Below, one piece after another: positions 24,977-34,151 of a stretch of 64,000 nt of DNA. Source of the DNA: Novosphingobium sp. KA1 (lineage in GTDB: Bacteria; Pseudomonadota; Alphaproteobacteria; Sphingomonadales; Sphingomonadaceae); NCBI RefSeq assembly GCF_017309955.1, contig NZ_CP021247.1, forward strand, positions 2,009,001-2,073,000, given 5' to 3'. Position numbers and translations under genes: made by a program. Every line of letters begins with the position of its first letter. The first letter of the stretch is position 1. The notes beneath the pieces are model-generated. The model did not search any database, was not told the origin of the DNA, and was given only the letters and a program-made list of their open reading frames with translations.

Positions 24977-25983
24977 GGCGCCATCTCCATCCGCAAATCC
25001 GTCGTGAAGCCGCCCGAGGTGTCCACCCGGTGCGTCACCTCAGAAATCAGCCATGCTGTCCCGTCGATCTCCCGCTTGTATCCGGTGACGGTGACGCGGG
25101 CTTCGGGGGAGGCGTCGGGGCGGCCGAGCGCCAGGCGTATATCAAAGGTGGCCGGGGCGCGTTTCAGGCGGGCGTTCTCGGCCGTGGCGGCACGGCGGGC
25201 TGAGGCTTCGTCGGGGTAGACCTTGCGCAGCTTCTTCGCGCCGTCTGCGGTGCCGGCGGTGACCGTCTTGCGCTTCGCCCCCTTGCGATCGTGCCACTGG
25301 GCGGTGACGCCTTGCTGACCGTCTCGCTTCTGGCGCTGCCAACGGTGGCCGTCGCCGCTGCGGCGGGTGATGGTGAGCGTGGGCAGGGCCTGCCCGCCGC
25401 TGGTCTGGCCGGCGCCCTTGGGGGCGAAGATCAGGTGCTTGTCCTTGATCGTGGCCACCGCGTCATTCTCACGGCCGAGGCGGCGCAGGAAGGCGACGTC
25501 GCTTTCCCGGCTCTGGCTGATCGAGGGCAGCGCGATCGCGGCGAGCGCCGGCGCAATCCGCGCGGTGAGGCCGTTGCGCCCGGCAACATCACGCAGCACG
25601 GCGCCGAGCGTGGTATCCTTCCAGCTATGCGCGCGGCGGTTGCGGATCTCGCTGGTGAAGTCGGCCGCGCGGGCCTTGATCGTGATCTGGTCCGGCGGGC
25701 CGCTGTGGCCGACATCGTCCACCTTGAAGCTGCCCTTGTCGATCAGGCCAACGGTGACGTCCTTGCCCTGTTTCCAGCCCAGCTGGAGTTTCAGCACGGC
25801 GCCCTCGGGCGGGATGGCGAGCAGGCCGTCCGTGTCGGTCAGAACGATGTCCAGCTGGTCGGCCTCGTCGCCGCGCTTTTCGGAGAGGGAGAGCGAGACG
25901 AGGCGCGGGCGCATCCGGTCGGACAAGTCCACGCCGTCCAGCGTCACGCGCCAGTCGGCGATGTTGTTGGCCGCCGCGCTCAT
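24973..25983 (-). CDS. D: Baseplate hub protein, P2 gpD family
   Basis: A 336-residue protein of the phage late control D family, the trimeric hub under the tail tube that binds the gpV spike. Typical text includes the N-terminal beta domain (LDGVDLSDRMRPRLVSLSLS) and LGWKQGKDVTVGLIDKGSF. It is close in length to P2 gpD (387). It is last in the tail operon, and its ATG overlaps the gpU stop (ATGA). Confidence 0.9.
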   Translation of the reverse strand: MSAAANNIADWRVTLDGVDLSDRMRPRLVSLSLSEKRGDEADQLDIVLTDTDGLLAIPPEGAVLKLQLGWKQGKDVTVGLIDKGSFKVDDVGHSGPPDQITIKARAADFTSEIRNRRAHSWKDTTLGAVLRDVAGRNGLTARIAPALAAIALPSISQSRESDVAFLRRLGRENDAVATIKDKHLIFAPKGAGQTSGGQALPTLTITRRSGDGHRWQRQKRDGQQGVTAQWHDRKGAKRKTVTAGTADGAKKLRKVYPDEASARRAATAENARLKRAPATFDIRLALGRPDASPEARVTVTGYKREIDGTAWLISEVTHRVDTSGGFTTDLRMEMAP

Positions 25984-26393
25984 GCCGGGGCATCCGTGTC
26001 CCTGGCATCGGCCGGATCGTCCACGCGCAGGAGGTCGATCGCGAAGTCGATGCGCAGCGGCGTGCCATCGGGCAGGAAGGCCGCGTGGCGCTCGTCCAGC
26101 GCGGTGATCACGTAGTTGCCGAAGACGGTGCCGTTGCCGCTGACCAGTGGCAGCGCGTCGCCGGCGTTGCCCATGGTGCGCAGGTCATCGAGAGAAACCC
26201 GGCCGTCCGCGATCTCGGCGTAGACCGATCCGGACATACTGACGGTTTCGTCTCCGGGGCCGATGAACTGCGTGGCATCACGCGCGCCGATGCGGCCGGC
26301 GCGGGCGTGGCGCCAGTCCGTCTTGCGCTGGAGTTCGTCGTGGGCGAGCGTGCCGATCTCGAACAGGAACATGCCGAGGGCGATCAGGTGCAT
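25980..26393 (-). CDS. U: Tail completion protein, P2 gpU family
   Basis: A 137-residue protein, similar in size to P2 gpU (159). It starts with the family-typical MHLIALGMFLFEIGTLAHDE and carries the QFIGPGDETVSMSG strand. gpU caps the tail tube during assembly. It lies between the tape measure and D, as in P2. Confidence 0.88.
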   Translation of the reverse strand: MHLIALGMFLFEIGTLAHDELQRKTDWRHARAGRIGARDATQFIGPGDETVSMSGSVYAEIADGRVSLDDLRTMGNAGDALPLVSGNGTVFGNYVITALDERHAAFLPDGTPLRIDFAIDLLRVDDPADARDTDAPA

Positions 26394-26404
26394 GGCTGGG
26401 ATCC

Positions 26405-28855
26405 TTATTCGTCGTCGTCGAGGCTGCGCCCGCGCTTCTCGCGCTCGATATCCTCGATCACCCTGCGGATTTGATCGGTAATATCCTGCGCAGGCGTGCC
26501 GCCGGTGACTTCGATCTTGATGGTGTAGTGGTTGACCTGCACGGGCGCGACCGCCCCGGCGCTGGCGCCTTGGGCAGCGACGGGGCTGGCTGCTGCCAGC
26601 GCGACACCGCCGGCGCCGACAGCAAGCGCCTGCGTCATCTGGCCCGACAGGTCGGTGATGCGCCGCAGCGGCCCGCCGGTGTTATTCGCAAGGCCCTGAT
26701 CGAGCCCGGCCATGACGAAGCCGCCCAGATCCGCGAACACACGCGAGGGCGAGTGAATGCCCAGCTTCGACTTGAACCAATCCGACACTGCGCCGGCTGT
26801 GCTGACGATCGTGTTCTTGAGCGCCCCAAGCATCCCGGTGACGCCATTGATCAAACCTTGAATCAGGTTCCGGCCGATCTCGGTGAAGTTCAGCGAACGC
26901 AGATAACCGAGGGCCGGGGCGAATGCTTGCATCAACAGGCCCAGCGGCGTGAAGTTCAGGAAGGCTTGCACCAAGGACGAGATTGCATCGCCGACCGCGC
27001 TGACAATCGAGTTCCACACGCCGGTGAGCCAACCGACAATCGCCCCCCAATTATCGTAGACCAGATAGACGGCAGCGGCGACTGCCGCGATGGCCGCGAC
27101 GATCAGCAGCAGCGGCGTGAGCGCGATGCCGAGCGGCGCGGCGGCAGCGGTCAGCGCGGCGAATGCGAGGGCGACGCCGCCGAGCAGGATCAGCAGCGCC
27201 GAACCGACGCCCAGAAACATCATGATGCCCTTCGCGAGACCAGGGTGCGTCTGCGCCCAGCCACGCACTGCTTTCGCGGCGACGCCGACCTTCTCGGCCA
27301 CGACCTTGATGGTTGGGAGCAGTCCCTGCCCCCACTTGATATTGAGGTTGTTCACCGCGTTCATGGCGAGCCCGGTCGCACCCTCGGTGGTGGCAATGCG
27401 GTTGAGAAACTCGCCGTGCATCGATCCGGCAGTCTTGCCGGCATCGCCGACCAGCGCGAGGCGCTGGCGTAGGCCGTCGAGGTTGGTGAGCATCGGGGCG
27501 ATGGCCGCGACACTTTCCGAGCCGAACAGCTGGGTGAGGATCCCGGACTGCTGATCGGGGCTCAGCTTGCCGATCCGTTCCATCACATCGACGATCGCAC
27601 CGGCGGCATCCTTCTGCATGCGCTTGCCAACGTCGGTCGCCTGAAGCCCCAGTGCTTCGAAGGCCTTCTGCTGGCTCTTGGTTGCCGCTTCCCCCTTGGT
27701 CAGCGCCAGCATCGTGTTCTTGATGCCGGTGGCGGCAACCTCGCTGGGCACGCCGATGGAATCGAGCGTCGAGCCCAGCGCGGCGATCTGCGGCGCGGCA
27801 AGGCCGGCCACTTTGCCCAGCGGGCCGATGCGGGTGATGATATCGGTGACGTTGGCCGCCTTGCCGCCAAAGGTGTTGGTGAGCGCGTTGACCTTGTCGC
27901 CCAGCGAGCGGACGCCTTCCTGCGGCAGTTCGAAGGCGGTGCGCCACTTCGCCATTGTCTCGCCGGCGACGTCGGCCGTCATGTCGAAGGCCACGCCCAT
28001 TTCGGCCGCGTCGTTGGTGAACTCTTCCAGCTGCTTGCGCTGGTCCGGCAGGGCGTTGCCGAACTTGTCCATGCCGACACCGGCAGCGCCGGCGGCAGCG
28101 GCAATGGTCGCCAGTTCGCTGGCGGCCATCGGGATCTTCTCGCTCATGTCGAGGAAGTCGTCAGACATCTGGTCGATCTGCGGCCCGGTCATGTTGGTGA
28201 CCTTGGAGACGTCCGCCATGGCGCTTTCGAGGTTCATCGCCTGCTTGGCGGCGTTGACCACGGGCGCGCCCATCGCGGCGCCGGCGGCGACCATGCCGAG
28301 GCCCGCGCCCGAGGCCTTCGAACTGACCTCGTTCAGCTTGTCCGAATTGCGCTTGGCCTGATTGACCTTGTCCAGCTGCGCGGTCTGCTGGCGCAGGGTG
28401 CGGTTCGCCTCGGCCGTCTTGTCGGCCAGGCGGCTTTCATGGCTGGCCAGTTGGGCCACGTCGATTCCGGCCGCCGACAGTTTCGAGGCCAGCTGCTGCA
28501 GTTCGGCGCCGCCGGCATCCAGCTTGGCGGCCAGCGCTGCGGCCTGCCGTTCGGCCTGCGCAAATTCCTTGCTCAGCTTCTTCGTAGGGCTTTCGGTCGC
28601 CTGCAGCTGGGTGCGCAGTTCGGCCATGCGCTGCGTGGCCTGCTGATAGGCGCGGGTATCGTCGCCGAAGCGCGATTCCTTGGCCTTGTAGCTGCCGACC
28701 TGCTTTTGCAGGGCGTCGAGACGCTGCAGTTCCTCGCCCGTCCTGGCAAGATCCCGGCGCGCGGCGGACGACGCGCCGGTGATGGACTTGAGGGGCGTGG
28801 TGATCCGGTCCAGCCCCTCAAGGATGACCTGCAGCCGAAGGTTCTTGTCCGCCAT
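26405..28855 (-). CDS. T: Tail tape measure protein
   Basis: An 816-residue protein, nearly the same length as P2 gpT (815). The first 200 residues are coiled coil. A TP901-type conserved region (about 210-400) follows, then hydrophobic segments around 520-620 and a Gly/Ala-rich C-terminus. It sets tail length and is released into the cell envelope on DNA ejection. The start overlaps the stop of E' (TAATG). Confidence 0.92.
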   Translation of the reverse strand: MADKNLRLQVILEGLDRITTPLKSITGASSAARRDLARTGEELQRLDALQKQVGSYKAKESRFGDDTRAYQQATQRMAELRTQLQATESPTKKLSKEFAQAERQAAALAAKLDAGGAELQQLASKLSAAGIDVAQLASHESRLADKTAEANRTLRQQTAQLDKVNQAKRNSDKLNEVSSKASGAGLGMVAAGAAMGAPVVNAAKQAMNLESAMADVSKVTNMTGPQIDQMSDDFLDMSEKIPMAASELATIAAAAGAAGVGMDKFGNALPDQRKQLEEFTNDAAEMGVAFDMTADVAGETMAKWRTAFELPQEGVRSLGDKVNALTNTFGGKAANVTDIITRIGPLGKVAGLAAPQIAALGSTLDSIGVPSEVAATGIKNTMLALTKGEAATKSQQKAFEALGLQATDVGKRMQKDAAGAIVDVMERIGKLSPDQQSGILTQLFGSESVAAIAPMLTNLDGLRQRLALVGDAGKTAGSMHGEFLNRIATTEGATGLAMNAVNNLNIKWGQGLLPTIKVVAEKVGVAAKAVRGWAQTHPGLAKGIMMFLGVGSALLILLGGVALAFAALTAAAAPLGIALTPLLLIVAAIAAVAAAVYLVYDNWGAIVGWLTGVWNSIVSAVGDAISSLVQAFLNFTPLGLLMQAFAPALGYLRSLNFTEIGRNLIQGLINGVTGMLGALKNTIVSTAGAVSDWFKSKLGIHSPSRVFADLGGFVMAGLDQGLANNTGGPLRRITDLSGQMTQALAVGAGGVALAAASPVAAQGASAGAVAPVQVNHYTIKIEVTGGTPAQDITDQIRRVIEDIEREKRGRSLDDDE

Positions 28856-28986
28856 TATCGCTTTCCGGGTTTCTCAGCAGGTTGGGATCGGCGGGCGGCC
28901 CTGGCGCGCCAGCCCATGAGTTCGGACAGGTCCATTTCGTCCATGGAGGCGGGCGGCCAGTGGAAGATGACCGCTATGTCCGCCAT
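28855..28986 (-). CDS. E': Tail assembly chaperone E' (GpE family)
   Basis: A 43-residue reading frame starting MADIAVIFHWPPASMDEMDL and ending KPGKR. This is the GpE small-protein family (hydrophobic start, HWPP, then L-x-W-R-x-R-A). In P2, E' is made mostly as a fusion to E by -1 frameshifting. Here the E frame contains T TTT TTG at 29,034-29,040, and the -1 frame runs without a stop into this gene. The fusion product would be about 155 residues. The stop overlaps the tape measure start. Confidence 0.85.
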   Translation of the reverse strand: MADIAVIFHWPPASMDEMDLSELMGWRARAARRSQPAEKPGKR

Positions 28987-28994
28987 CGCGTCGT

Positions 28995-29321
28995 CTACCG
29001 ATCGAGGGCATCCGTGCGCTGCGACTTCTGCAGCAAAAAACCGCCGATCTCCGCGCCGCAGGCGAGCAGGTCCGCCGTTTCCATGTTCGCCACTTCGGGC
29101 TCGGACAGGGTGGGCACGGAAATGCGCGGGATCAGCTTGATCAGCGCGTCCACCTTCAGCTGCCCGAGATCGACCAGCGAGAGGCTGCGCAGTTCGCCCG
29201 AGCGGGGCTTGCGCAGCTGGATGGTGGCGATGTCACCCGTGGGGCGCACAATCGGCGTGTCGAGGGTGACGGTGCGGAACACGGGCGTGGCAGGCGCGGG
29301 AGCGGGATTGGTCTTGGTCAT
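28995..29321 (-). CDS. E: Tail assembly chaperone E
   Basis: A 108-residue protein of the Phage_TAC tail-assembly-chaperone type, with a Pro-rich start and the conserved strand pattern IQLRKPRSGELRSLSL. It coats the tape measure during tail assembly together with the frameshift product E-E'. The slippery heptamer is at codons 94-96 (GGT TTT TTG), 13 codons before its own stop. The gene order FII-E-E'-T is as in P2. Confidence 0.87.
   Translation of the reverse strand: MTKTNPAPAPATPVFRTVTLDTPIVRPTGDIATIQLRKPRSGELRSLSLVDLGQLKVDALIKLIPRISVPTLSEPEVANMETADLLACGAEIGGFLLQKSQRTDALDR
29034..29040 (-). promoter_or_regulatory. Programmed -1 frameshift site
   Basis: On the minus strand this reads TTTTTTG, in phase as T TTT TTG within gene E, identical in form to the P2 E-E' slippery site. 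The -1 frame continues for 16 codons to the E' start and then through E'. Confidence 0.85.
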
Positions 29322-29383
29322 TGGAATCTCCGGTGGTCAGGGTAAGGGAAAGGGCGGCCCGGCACGCAGCCGGGCCAGAGGGA

Positions 29384-29890
29384 TCAGAACAGCCCGATGG
29401 CGGCGCGGCGCGCGGCCATGAGGTCCACGCCGTCGACCACGAAGATCATGTTGAGCGGGTCGATCTCGATTTCGGTGCGGCCGTTCCAGACCAGCTTGTA
29501 GTAAGCGACCTCGGTCACGACCTTGAATTCACCGGCCTCGCCATCTTCGGCATCGCCCATGTCGATTTCCGAATGGCGGCCGCGCACGATCACCTCGATC
29601 GTGTCCAGGCTGGCGGTGTCTTCCTGCTGGTAGTTGCCGGCGAAGCGCAGATAGGTGCCGTCCACCGTGGTGACGCCGTACTGGCGCAGGATATCGCGCA
29701 TCGGGCCGCCGTAAGTGTGGGTCATCGACATGGCTTCCTGGCCCATGTCCATTTTCAGCGTGCCGCCGCCGACCTTCCAGTCCTCCATCTTGCGGGTGAG
29801 AACGGGCAGGGTGAGCGACTTGCACTCGCCAAGGTAGGCGAGGCCTTCGTTAAACAGCATCTTGTCCTTGAGGACGCGGGGCATACCCAT
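29384..29890 (-). CDS. FII: Major tail tube protein, P2 FII
   Basis: A 168-residue protein, close to P2 FII (172). It starts MGMPRVLKDKMLFNEGLAYLGE, with the family features KMEDWKVGGGTLKMDMG and a C-terminal INxxxx-like strand. It forms the inner tube of the contractile tail. It lies directly after the sheath gene. Confidence 0.93.
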   Translation of the reverse strand: MGMPRVLKDKMLFNEGLAYLGECKSLTLPVLTRKMEDWKVGGGTLKMDMGQEAMSMTHTYGGPMRDILRQYGVTTVDGTYLRFAGNYQQEDTASLDTIEVIVRGRHSEIDMGDAEDGEAGEFKVVTEVAYYKLVWNGRTEIEIDPLNMIFVVDGVDLMAARRAAIGLF

Positions 29891-29939
29891 GGCGGGCTCC
29901 TGTGATCGAGAGGCGGGGAAGGGAGGTTGCGGCCGGGGA

Positions 29940-31112
29940 TCAGGCCTCGGTCAGCTGGGCCGAGAAATCGGCGAAGTAGCTGTCCGTGATGCGCTGGTTG
30001 AAGCCGAGGTCTTCGAGCGGCGGCGGCACGGTGTAATCGTAGTCGATCCGCAGCTTGCCGGCCTTGAGGCTGTCGGTGCTGTTGTTCGCCTCGTCGTACC
30101 AGGCGTTGAAGCCCAACAGGATGCCCTGCGTTTTCAGCTGGCGGCCGAAGCCGTTCACCGTCTCGATGATGTCCTTGGCCAGCGCCGGCGTCAGCGGCTT
30201 GTCGATGGCCCAGAGCATGCCGGCGACGATCGTTTCGGCGATCAGCTGCGCCACGCGCGTGGTGCTTTCGAACACGAACTGGCTTTCCGCCTCGGCGGCG
30301 GTGCGGTTGCCCCAGAAGCGATAGCCGCTGTCGGTGCGGATCAGGGCGGTGACTTGCGAGGCGTTCAGCATGCCCGCCTCGCTCGACTGGTCTTCGATAT
30401 CCCAGTGGATGTCCTTGGTGAGCCCGACCACGCCTTCAACGGCGACGTTGGACAGCGTCTTGTGCGGGCCGGTCTGGGTGTCGATCAGGGCGCGCAGGCC
30501 CATGGCGCGGGCGGCGGCGTAGCTGGTAACGTTGGCGCTGGTGTCCGTGTCCCAGGCGAGGAAGTCCGGCATCAGCAGCATGAGTTCGCGGGCGCTGAAG
30601 TTTGCGCGGTAGGCGGTGGCCTCCACCACGGTTTCGCCCAGCGCGCGGGCATAGCCGAAGCCGCGGAGCTTCTTGGCCACCACGGCAAGCGCGGTGGTGA
30701 CAGCCTGCGTTTCGAGGCCAGGGGTGCCGAGAATCTTCGGCTTCACGCCCAGCTGCGCCTGCGCGGCCAGCAGGGCCTGCATGCCGGTCTTCTGGCCATC
30801 GGCGGTGGTGGTGCCGATCACGTTGCTGGCGGTCTCTGCCGCGTCGTCACCCTCGGCCACGCGGACAACGACCAGCACTGGACGGGTCTGGTCGGCAATG
30901 GCGCGCAGGGCCCTGGCCAGAGTGCCGTCCGTGCCGGCCTTGCCGATCGCGGTTTCGATATCGGTGATCAGCGCCGGGCGATCGAGGGGGAACGTGGCCG
31001 CGTCCGCATCTTCTGCGGTGGCGACAAGGCCGATGATGGAAGTGGAAACGGCGGTCAGCGTGCGGGCGCCGTCGCTGATTTCGGTAATGGTGATGCCGTG
31101 CTTGAAGGCCAT
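29940..31112 (-). CDS. FI: Tail sheath protein, P2 FI
   Basis: A 390-residue sheath protein (P2 FI is 396). The N-terminus MAFKHGITITEISDGARTL and the C-terminal block (DYTVPPPLEDLGFNQRITD) are hallmarks of the contractile sheath family. Its presence shows a myovirus-type contractile tail. Confidence 0.95.
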   Translation of the reverse strand: MAFKHGITITEISDGARTLTAVSTSIIGLVATAEDADAATFPLDRPALITDIETAIGKAGTDGTLARALRAIADQTRPVLVVVRVAEGDDAAETASNVIGTTTADGQKTGMQALLAAQAQLGVKPKILGTPGLETQAVTTALAVVAKKLRGFGYARALGETVVEATAYRANFSARELMLLMPDFLAWDTDTSANVTSYAAARAMGLRALIDTQTGPHKTLSNVAVEGVVGLTKDIHWDIEDQSSEAGMLNASQVTALIRTDSGYRFWGNRTAAEAESQFVFESTTRVAQLIAETIVAGMLWAIDKPLTPALAKDIIETVNGFGRQLKTQGILLGFNAWYDEANNSTDSLKAGKLRIDYDYTVPPPLEDLGFNQRITDSYFADFSAQLTEA

Positions 31113-31135
31113 TGCGGGCTCCTGAGAGGTTGAGG

Positions 31136-31474
31136 CTAGAGGGGCAGGACGAGGCGGGTGCGGGAGTTGGCGGCGCCGGTGTCGGTACGCACGCCGTCGA
31201 GCGTCAGGGTGGCCGAACCGGCCTCGGCGCCGGCAGCAAGGCTGACCTTCCGCAGCTGCAGGCGATCTTCCCAGCGGGACAGGGCAACGGCCGAGGCCGC
31301 GTAGATCCGCAGGATGTTGGACCGCGTCATGGGCAGGTCGATGAGATCGGGGATCAGCGAGCCATAGTCGCGCAGACCCACGCGGGAGCCGATCGGCGTT
31401 CCGAGAATGTCGCCAACCGACTGCGGCAGATCATCGTCCAGCGCTTCGCCACTGGTGCGGGACATGCCGGTCAT
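31136..31474 (-). CDS. W: Baseplate wedge protein, P2 gpW/gp25
   Basis: A 112-residue protein of the GPW/gp25 family (P2 gpW is 115). The core GLRDYGSLIPDLIDLPM is the family signature that nucleates sheath assembly. The start overlaps the stop of V by 4 bases. Confidence 0.92.
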   Translation of the reverse strand: MTGMSRTSGEALDDDLPQSVGDILGTPIGSRVGLRDYGSLIPDLIDLPMTRSNILRIYAASAVALSRWEDRLQLRKVSLAAGAEAGSATLTLDGVRTDTGAANSRTRLVLPL

Positions 31475-32028
31475 GGCACCGGCGCTCCGCTCTGCGCGGT
31501 GCCGGCGGCAACGGCGGAATGCTTGTGGCTCTTGAGGCTGATGCCGCCGCCCACCACGTCCTCAGACGCTTCGGCCTTGCCCGCGATCGAGACGTTGCCG
31601 TTGATCGTGACATCGGCGTTGATGGTGAGCCCCGCAGGCGCATCCACGGTGGCAGAGCCGCCGGCGGGCAGGCTGGCGGCGAGCACATGGGCGCCGTGAT
31701 GATAGCCCACGCTCGCGCCATCAGGGAACGCGATCAGGACAAGGTCAGGATCGGAAGAGGGCGGCGGGTTCGCATCTGACCAGAGGCCGAGCAGCACGCG
31801 GCCATTGTCGATATCGCCTTCGGGGCACAGGACCGTGCATTGCTCGCCGGGGACAGGCGGCGACCAGACGGTAACGCCGCCGGCGCGCGCGGCGAACCAC
31901 GGCAGATCGCAGGTGACAAGGTCGCCCAGTTCAACGGTGCAGGTCGCGGCCGCGTAGTCCACGGAGGCCACGACACCGTCCTGAAGGAGTTCGCCCGATC
32001 TGCGTTCAAGGTCTGCGGAATTCGCCAT
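31471..32028 (-). CDS. V: Baseplate spike protein, P2 gpV
   Basis: A 185-residue protein with an OB-fold N-terminus (VDYAAATCTVELGDLVTCDLPW ... VPGEQCTVLCPEGD) and a beta-helix C-terminus (repeating INADVTINGNVSI). It forms the membrane-piercing needle. It opens a transcription unit (V-W-FI-FII-E-T-U-D) with an Ogr-type dyad centred about 55 bases before the start. In P2, V and W precede J rather than FI. Confidence 0.92.
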   Translation of the reverse strand: MANSADLERRSGELLQDGVVASVDYAAATCTVELGDLVTCDLPWFAARAGGVTVWSPPVPGEQCTVLCPEGDIDNGRVLLGLWSDANPPPSSDPDLVLIAFPDGASVGYHHGAHVLAASLPAGGSATVDAPAGLTINADVTINGNVSIAGKAEASEDVVGGGISLKSHKHSAVAAGTAQSGAPVP

Positions 32029-32070
32029 GGCGCGACCATGGCAAGAGGTTCAGCGGGTTTCGCGGGGCTG

Positions 32071-32096
32071 CATTTGGTGGGGGCGCTGTCCAAATG
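32071..32096. promoter_or_regulatory. Ogr-type activator dyad before gene V
   Basis: Perfect inverted repeat CATTTGG-N12-CCAAATG, centred about 55 bases upstream of the V start. Near-identical dyads lie at 39,909-39,934 and 49,547-49,572. Spacing matches the Ogr/Delta TGT-N12-ACA architecture. Confidence 0.75.
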
Positions 32097-32193
32097 GAGA
32101 GAGCCCAGCGGTACGGGTATTGTCCTTTATTCTGTGGTGGTTCATCAACGCCTCTGACTCCAATTCGACTGAACGCAATCACGAGGAAGGCAC

Positions 32194-32967
32194 TTGGAAA
32201 AAAAGACGATTTTTCTCTCCCACATCAGTGAAGAGGGCGAACTGGGCACGATCTTCAAGAATCGGCTTGAGAAGGACTTCCTTTCACTCATCGACGTTTT
32301 TGTGTCGTCAGACGCTCGTAGTATTCCGCCGGGTGACGCTTGGCTTAAGGCGGTCGACGACAATCTAGATCGGGCGACGGCACTCATTGTCCTCGCTAGC
32401 CCGACTTCCGTTGCAAGGCCTTGGATTACTTTCGAGGCCGGTGCTGGGTGGGCAAAGCGCGTTCCAACAATGATTCTTTGCCATAGCGGTATGGCTCCGG
32501 GAGGGTTGCCTCTCCCTTTGGGACAACTTCAAGCATTCTTAGCGACGGATTTGTCACGATTAGGTTCGATGTATGAGGTGATCGCAAAAGTGCTTGGCAG
32601 TGCGACACCTGAGCCCGACCTGACAAATTTTCGTGCGGAAATACAGAATTTTGAAAGGTCATATACCGAAGAGAGAGATATTTTGTCCGCGCTTCGGCAA
32701 ATTCATTCTGCAGATCGCGAAATTATTCCTAAGATGCGAGGGTTATCTGTTGGTAGTCCGGTTCAATTGCGTGATATTCGCGAGAGTACCATTCGAAGGA
32801 TAGAGCCGGCTCTAAACCAGCTTAGAGATCGTGGGGTGCTGCAGTGGAACTACAATATTACTGCATTGCATCTTGGCGGTAGTGGCGGTGGCGGCCATTT
32901 TGGTAATTTTCTGCTGACTTTGTCTCCGGCGTTGGTGCCTTTGCTTCAGAGTTCAGAATTTAACTGA
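32194..32967 (+). CDS. TIR-domain protein, prophage cargo
   Basis: A 257-residue protein starting at TTG (32,194) with GAGGAAGG just before. The first 110 residues form a TIR domain: IFLSHISEE at strand 1, VFVSSDARSIPPG in the BB region, and SPTSVARPWITFEAG with the glutamate expected for NAD hydrolysis. The C-terminal 140 residues are not recognised and end in a Gly-rich, hydrophobic stretch. It runs against the tail operon, is more AT-rich than its neighbours, and lies between V and the methylase where P2 has no gene. Phage-carried TIR proteins often act in superinfection defence by NAD depletion. No obvious partner gene is adjacent. Confidence 0.8.
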   Translation: MEKKTIFLSHISEEGELGTIFKNRLEKDFLSLIDVFVSSDARSIPPGDAWLKAVDDNLDRATALIVLASPTSVARPWITFEAGAGWAKRVPTMILCHSGMAPGGLPLPLGQLQAFLATDLSRLGSMYEVIAKVLGSATPEPDLTNFRAEIQNFERSYTEERDILSALRQIHSADREIIPKMRGLSVGSPVQLRDIRESTIRRIEPALNQLRDRGVLQWNYNITALHLGGSGGGGHFGNFLLTLSPALVPLLQSSEFN

Positions 32968-33158
32968 ATGATTATCAATTATCCGGGTAATTTATTCATC
33001 TCTTAAATTGCCTGATCTACCCCCATGATGGGTGAAAATAGAAAATGCAGTGCTCGACGCGTTCGAGCATTATCCATGCCGGATACATGGTGGTTCGGAG
33101 CGGTAAACATCGTGAAGCAATTGCCGATGGTTGCCGCTCCAAACGTGATGACGTTGCC

Positions 33159-33977
33159 TTAACCGTCGTTCGTCGCCAGCGGGAAGTTGCTGATCAGCAC
33201 CTCCCGCGCCGGCCGGGACTTCGCCCCGATCTGATAGGTCGTATCGATCGGCATGATCATGAACCGGCCGAACGTCTCGCGCACGCCCTCGTTGTCGTTG
33301 AGGGACATGAGGAACTTGCCTTTGATGCTGGCCAGCTGGTCGGCGAGCGCGGCGAAGTCGGCGCGGGTGAAGACGTCGGGGCCGTAGTCCTTCTCGCAGG
33401 CCCAATAGGGCGGATCGAGGTAGAACAGGGCGCCGTCCCGGTCATAGCGGCGGATGAAGTCCGCATAAGGCAGGCGCTCGATCGTGACCGACTGCAGGCG
33501 GTCATGGATATCGGCCAGCATGGGTTCGATCTTGCCGACGTCGAAGCGCGCCGGGTTGGATGCGTCCACGCCAAAGGCGCGGCCGGAGACCTTGCCCCCG
33601 AATGCCAGGCGCTGGACGTAGAGGAAGCGCACGGCGCGTTGCAGGTCGGTCAGGCGATCGGGATCCTGCCCCAGCAGCCGCTCGAACTCAGCCCGGCTTG
33701 AGACGCGGAAGCGGAGCATGTCGACAAGGTAGGGGTAGTGCTCGGCAAGGCAGCGGAACAGGCCCACCACATCGCCCGAGATATCGTTGATCGCCTCTGC
33801 CTTGGGCCGCCGCGTGCGGCGCAGGAAGATGCCGCCCATGCCCACGAAAGGTTCCGCATAGCTGCTGTGCGGCGTGCGATCGATGATGGCGCAGATGCGC
33901 TTGGAAAGGTTGCGTTTTCCGCCGATGTAACCGGCCGGGGGAGAAACGGGGCGGGTGAGAACAAAAGGGGTAGACAT
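33159..33977 (-). CDS. D12-class DNA adenine methylase (Dam-like)
   Basis: A 272-residue methylase. The SAM-binding region reads GYIGGKRNLSKRI and AEPFVGMGGIFL; the catalytic motif is LFYLDPPYW (DPPY). An AGGAAAAC ribosome site precedes the ATG at 33,977. It would methylate adenine N6 in a short recognition site and could protect phage DNA from restriction. No matching endonuclease is adjacent. The same frame stays open for 50 codons after its TAA. Confidence 0.9.
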   Translation of the reverse strand: MSTPFVLTRPVSPPAGYIGGKRNLSKRICAIIDRTPHSSYAEPFVGMGGIFLRRTRRPKAEAINDISGDVVGLFRCLAEHYPYLVDMLRFRVSSRAEFERLLGQDPDRLTDLQRAVRFLYVQRLAFGGKVSGRAFGVDASNPARFDVGKIEPMLADIHDRLQSVTIERLPYADFIRRYDRDGALFYLDPPYWACEKDYGPDVFTRADFAALADQLASIKGKFLMSLNDNEGVRETFGRFMIMPIDTTYQIGAKSRPAREVLISNFPLATNDG

Positions 33978-33998
33978 GATGGTTTTCCTGCACGATGT

Positions 33999-34025
33999 CC
34001 CTTCCGCGCCTGAGACGCGGAAGGG
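33999..34025. terminator. Strong hairpin between tail-tip genes and methylase
   Basis: CCCTTCCGCG and CGCGGAAGGG form a perfect 10-bp stem with a 7-base loop. There is no clear U-tract, so it may be an attenuator or a processing hairpin rather than a classical terminator. Confidence 0.45.
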
Positions 34026-34151
34026 TATTCGAAGGGACAGGCGTGCTGCCCTGAGAGTGCGAGTGCAGGCTCGCTGGTTTCGAGATGCGGGAACATCCGA
34101 AGCCCCCTTCCGTAGAGGGCAAATTGAGCGCCGTGAAGTGCCTCGGCGCGG

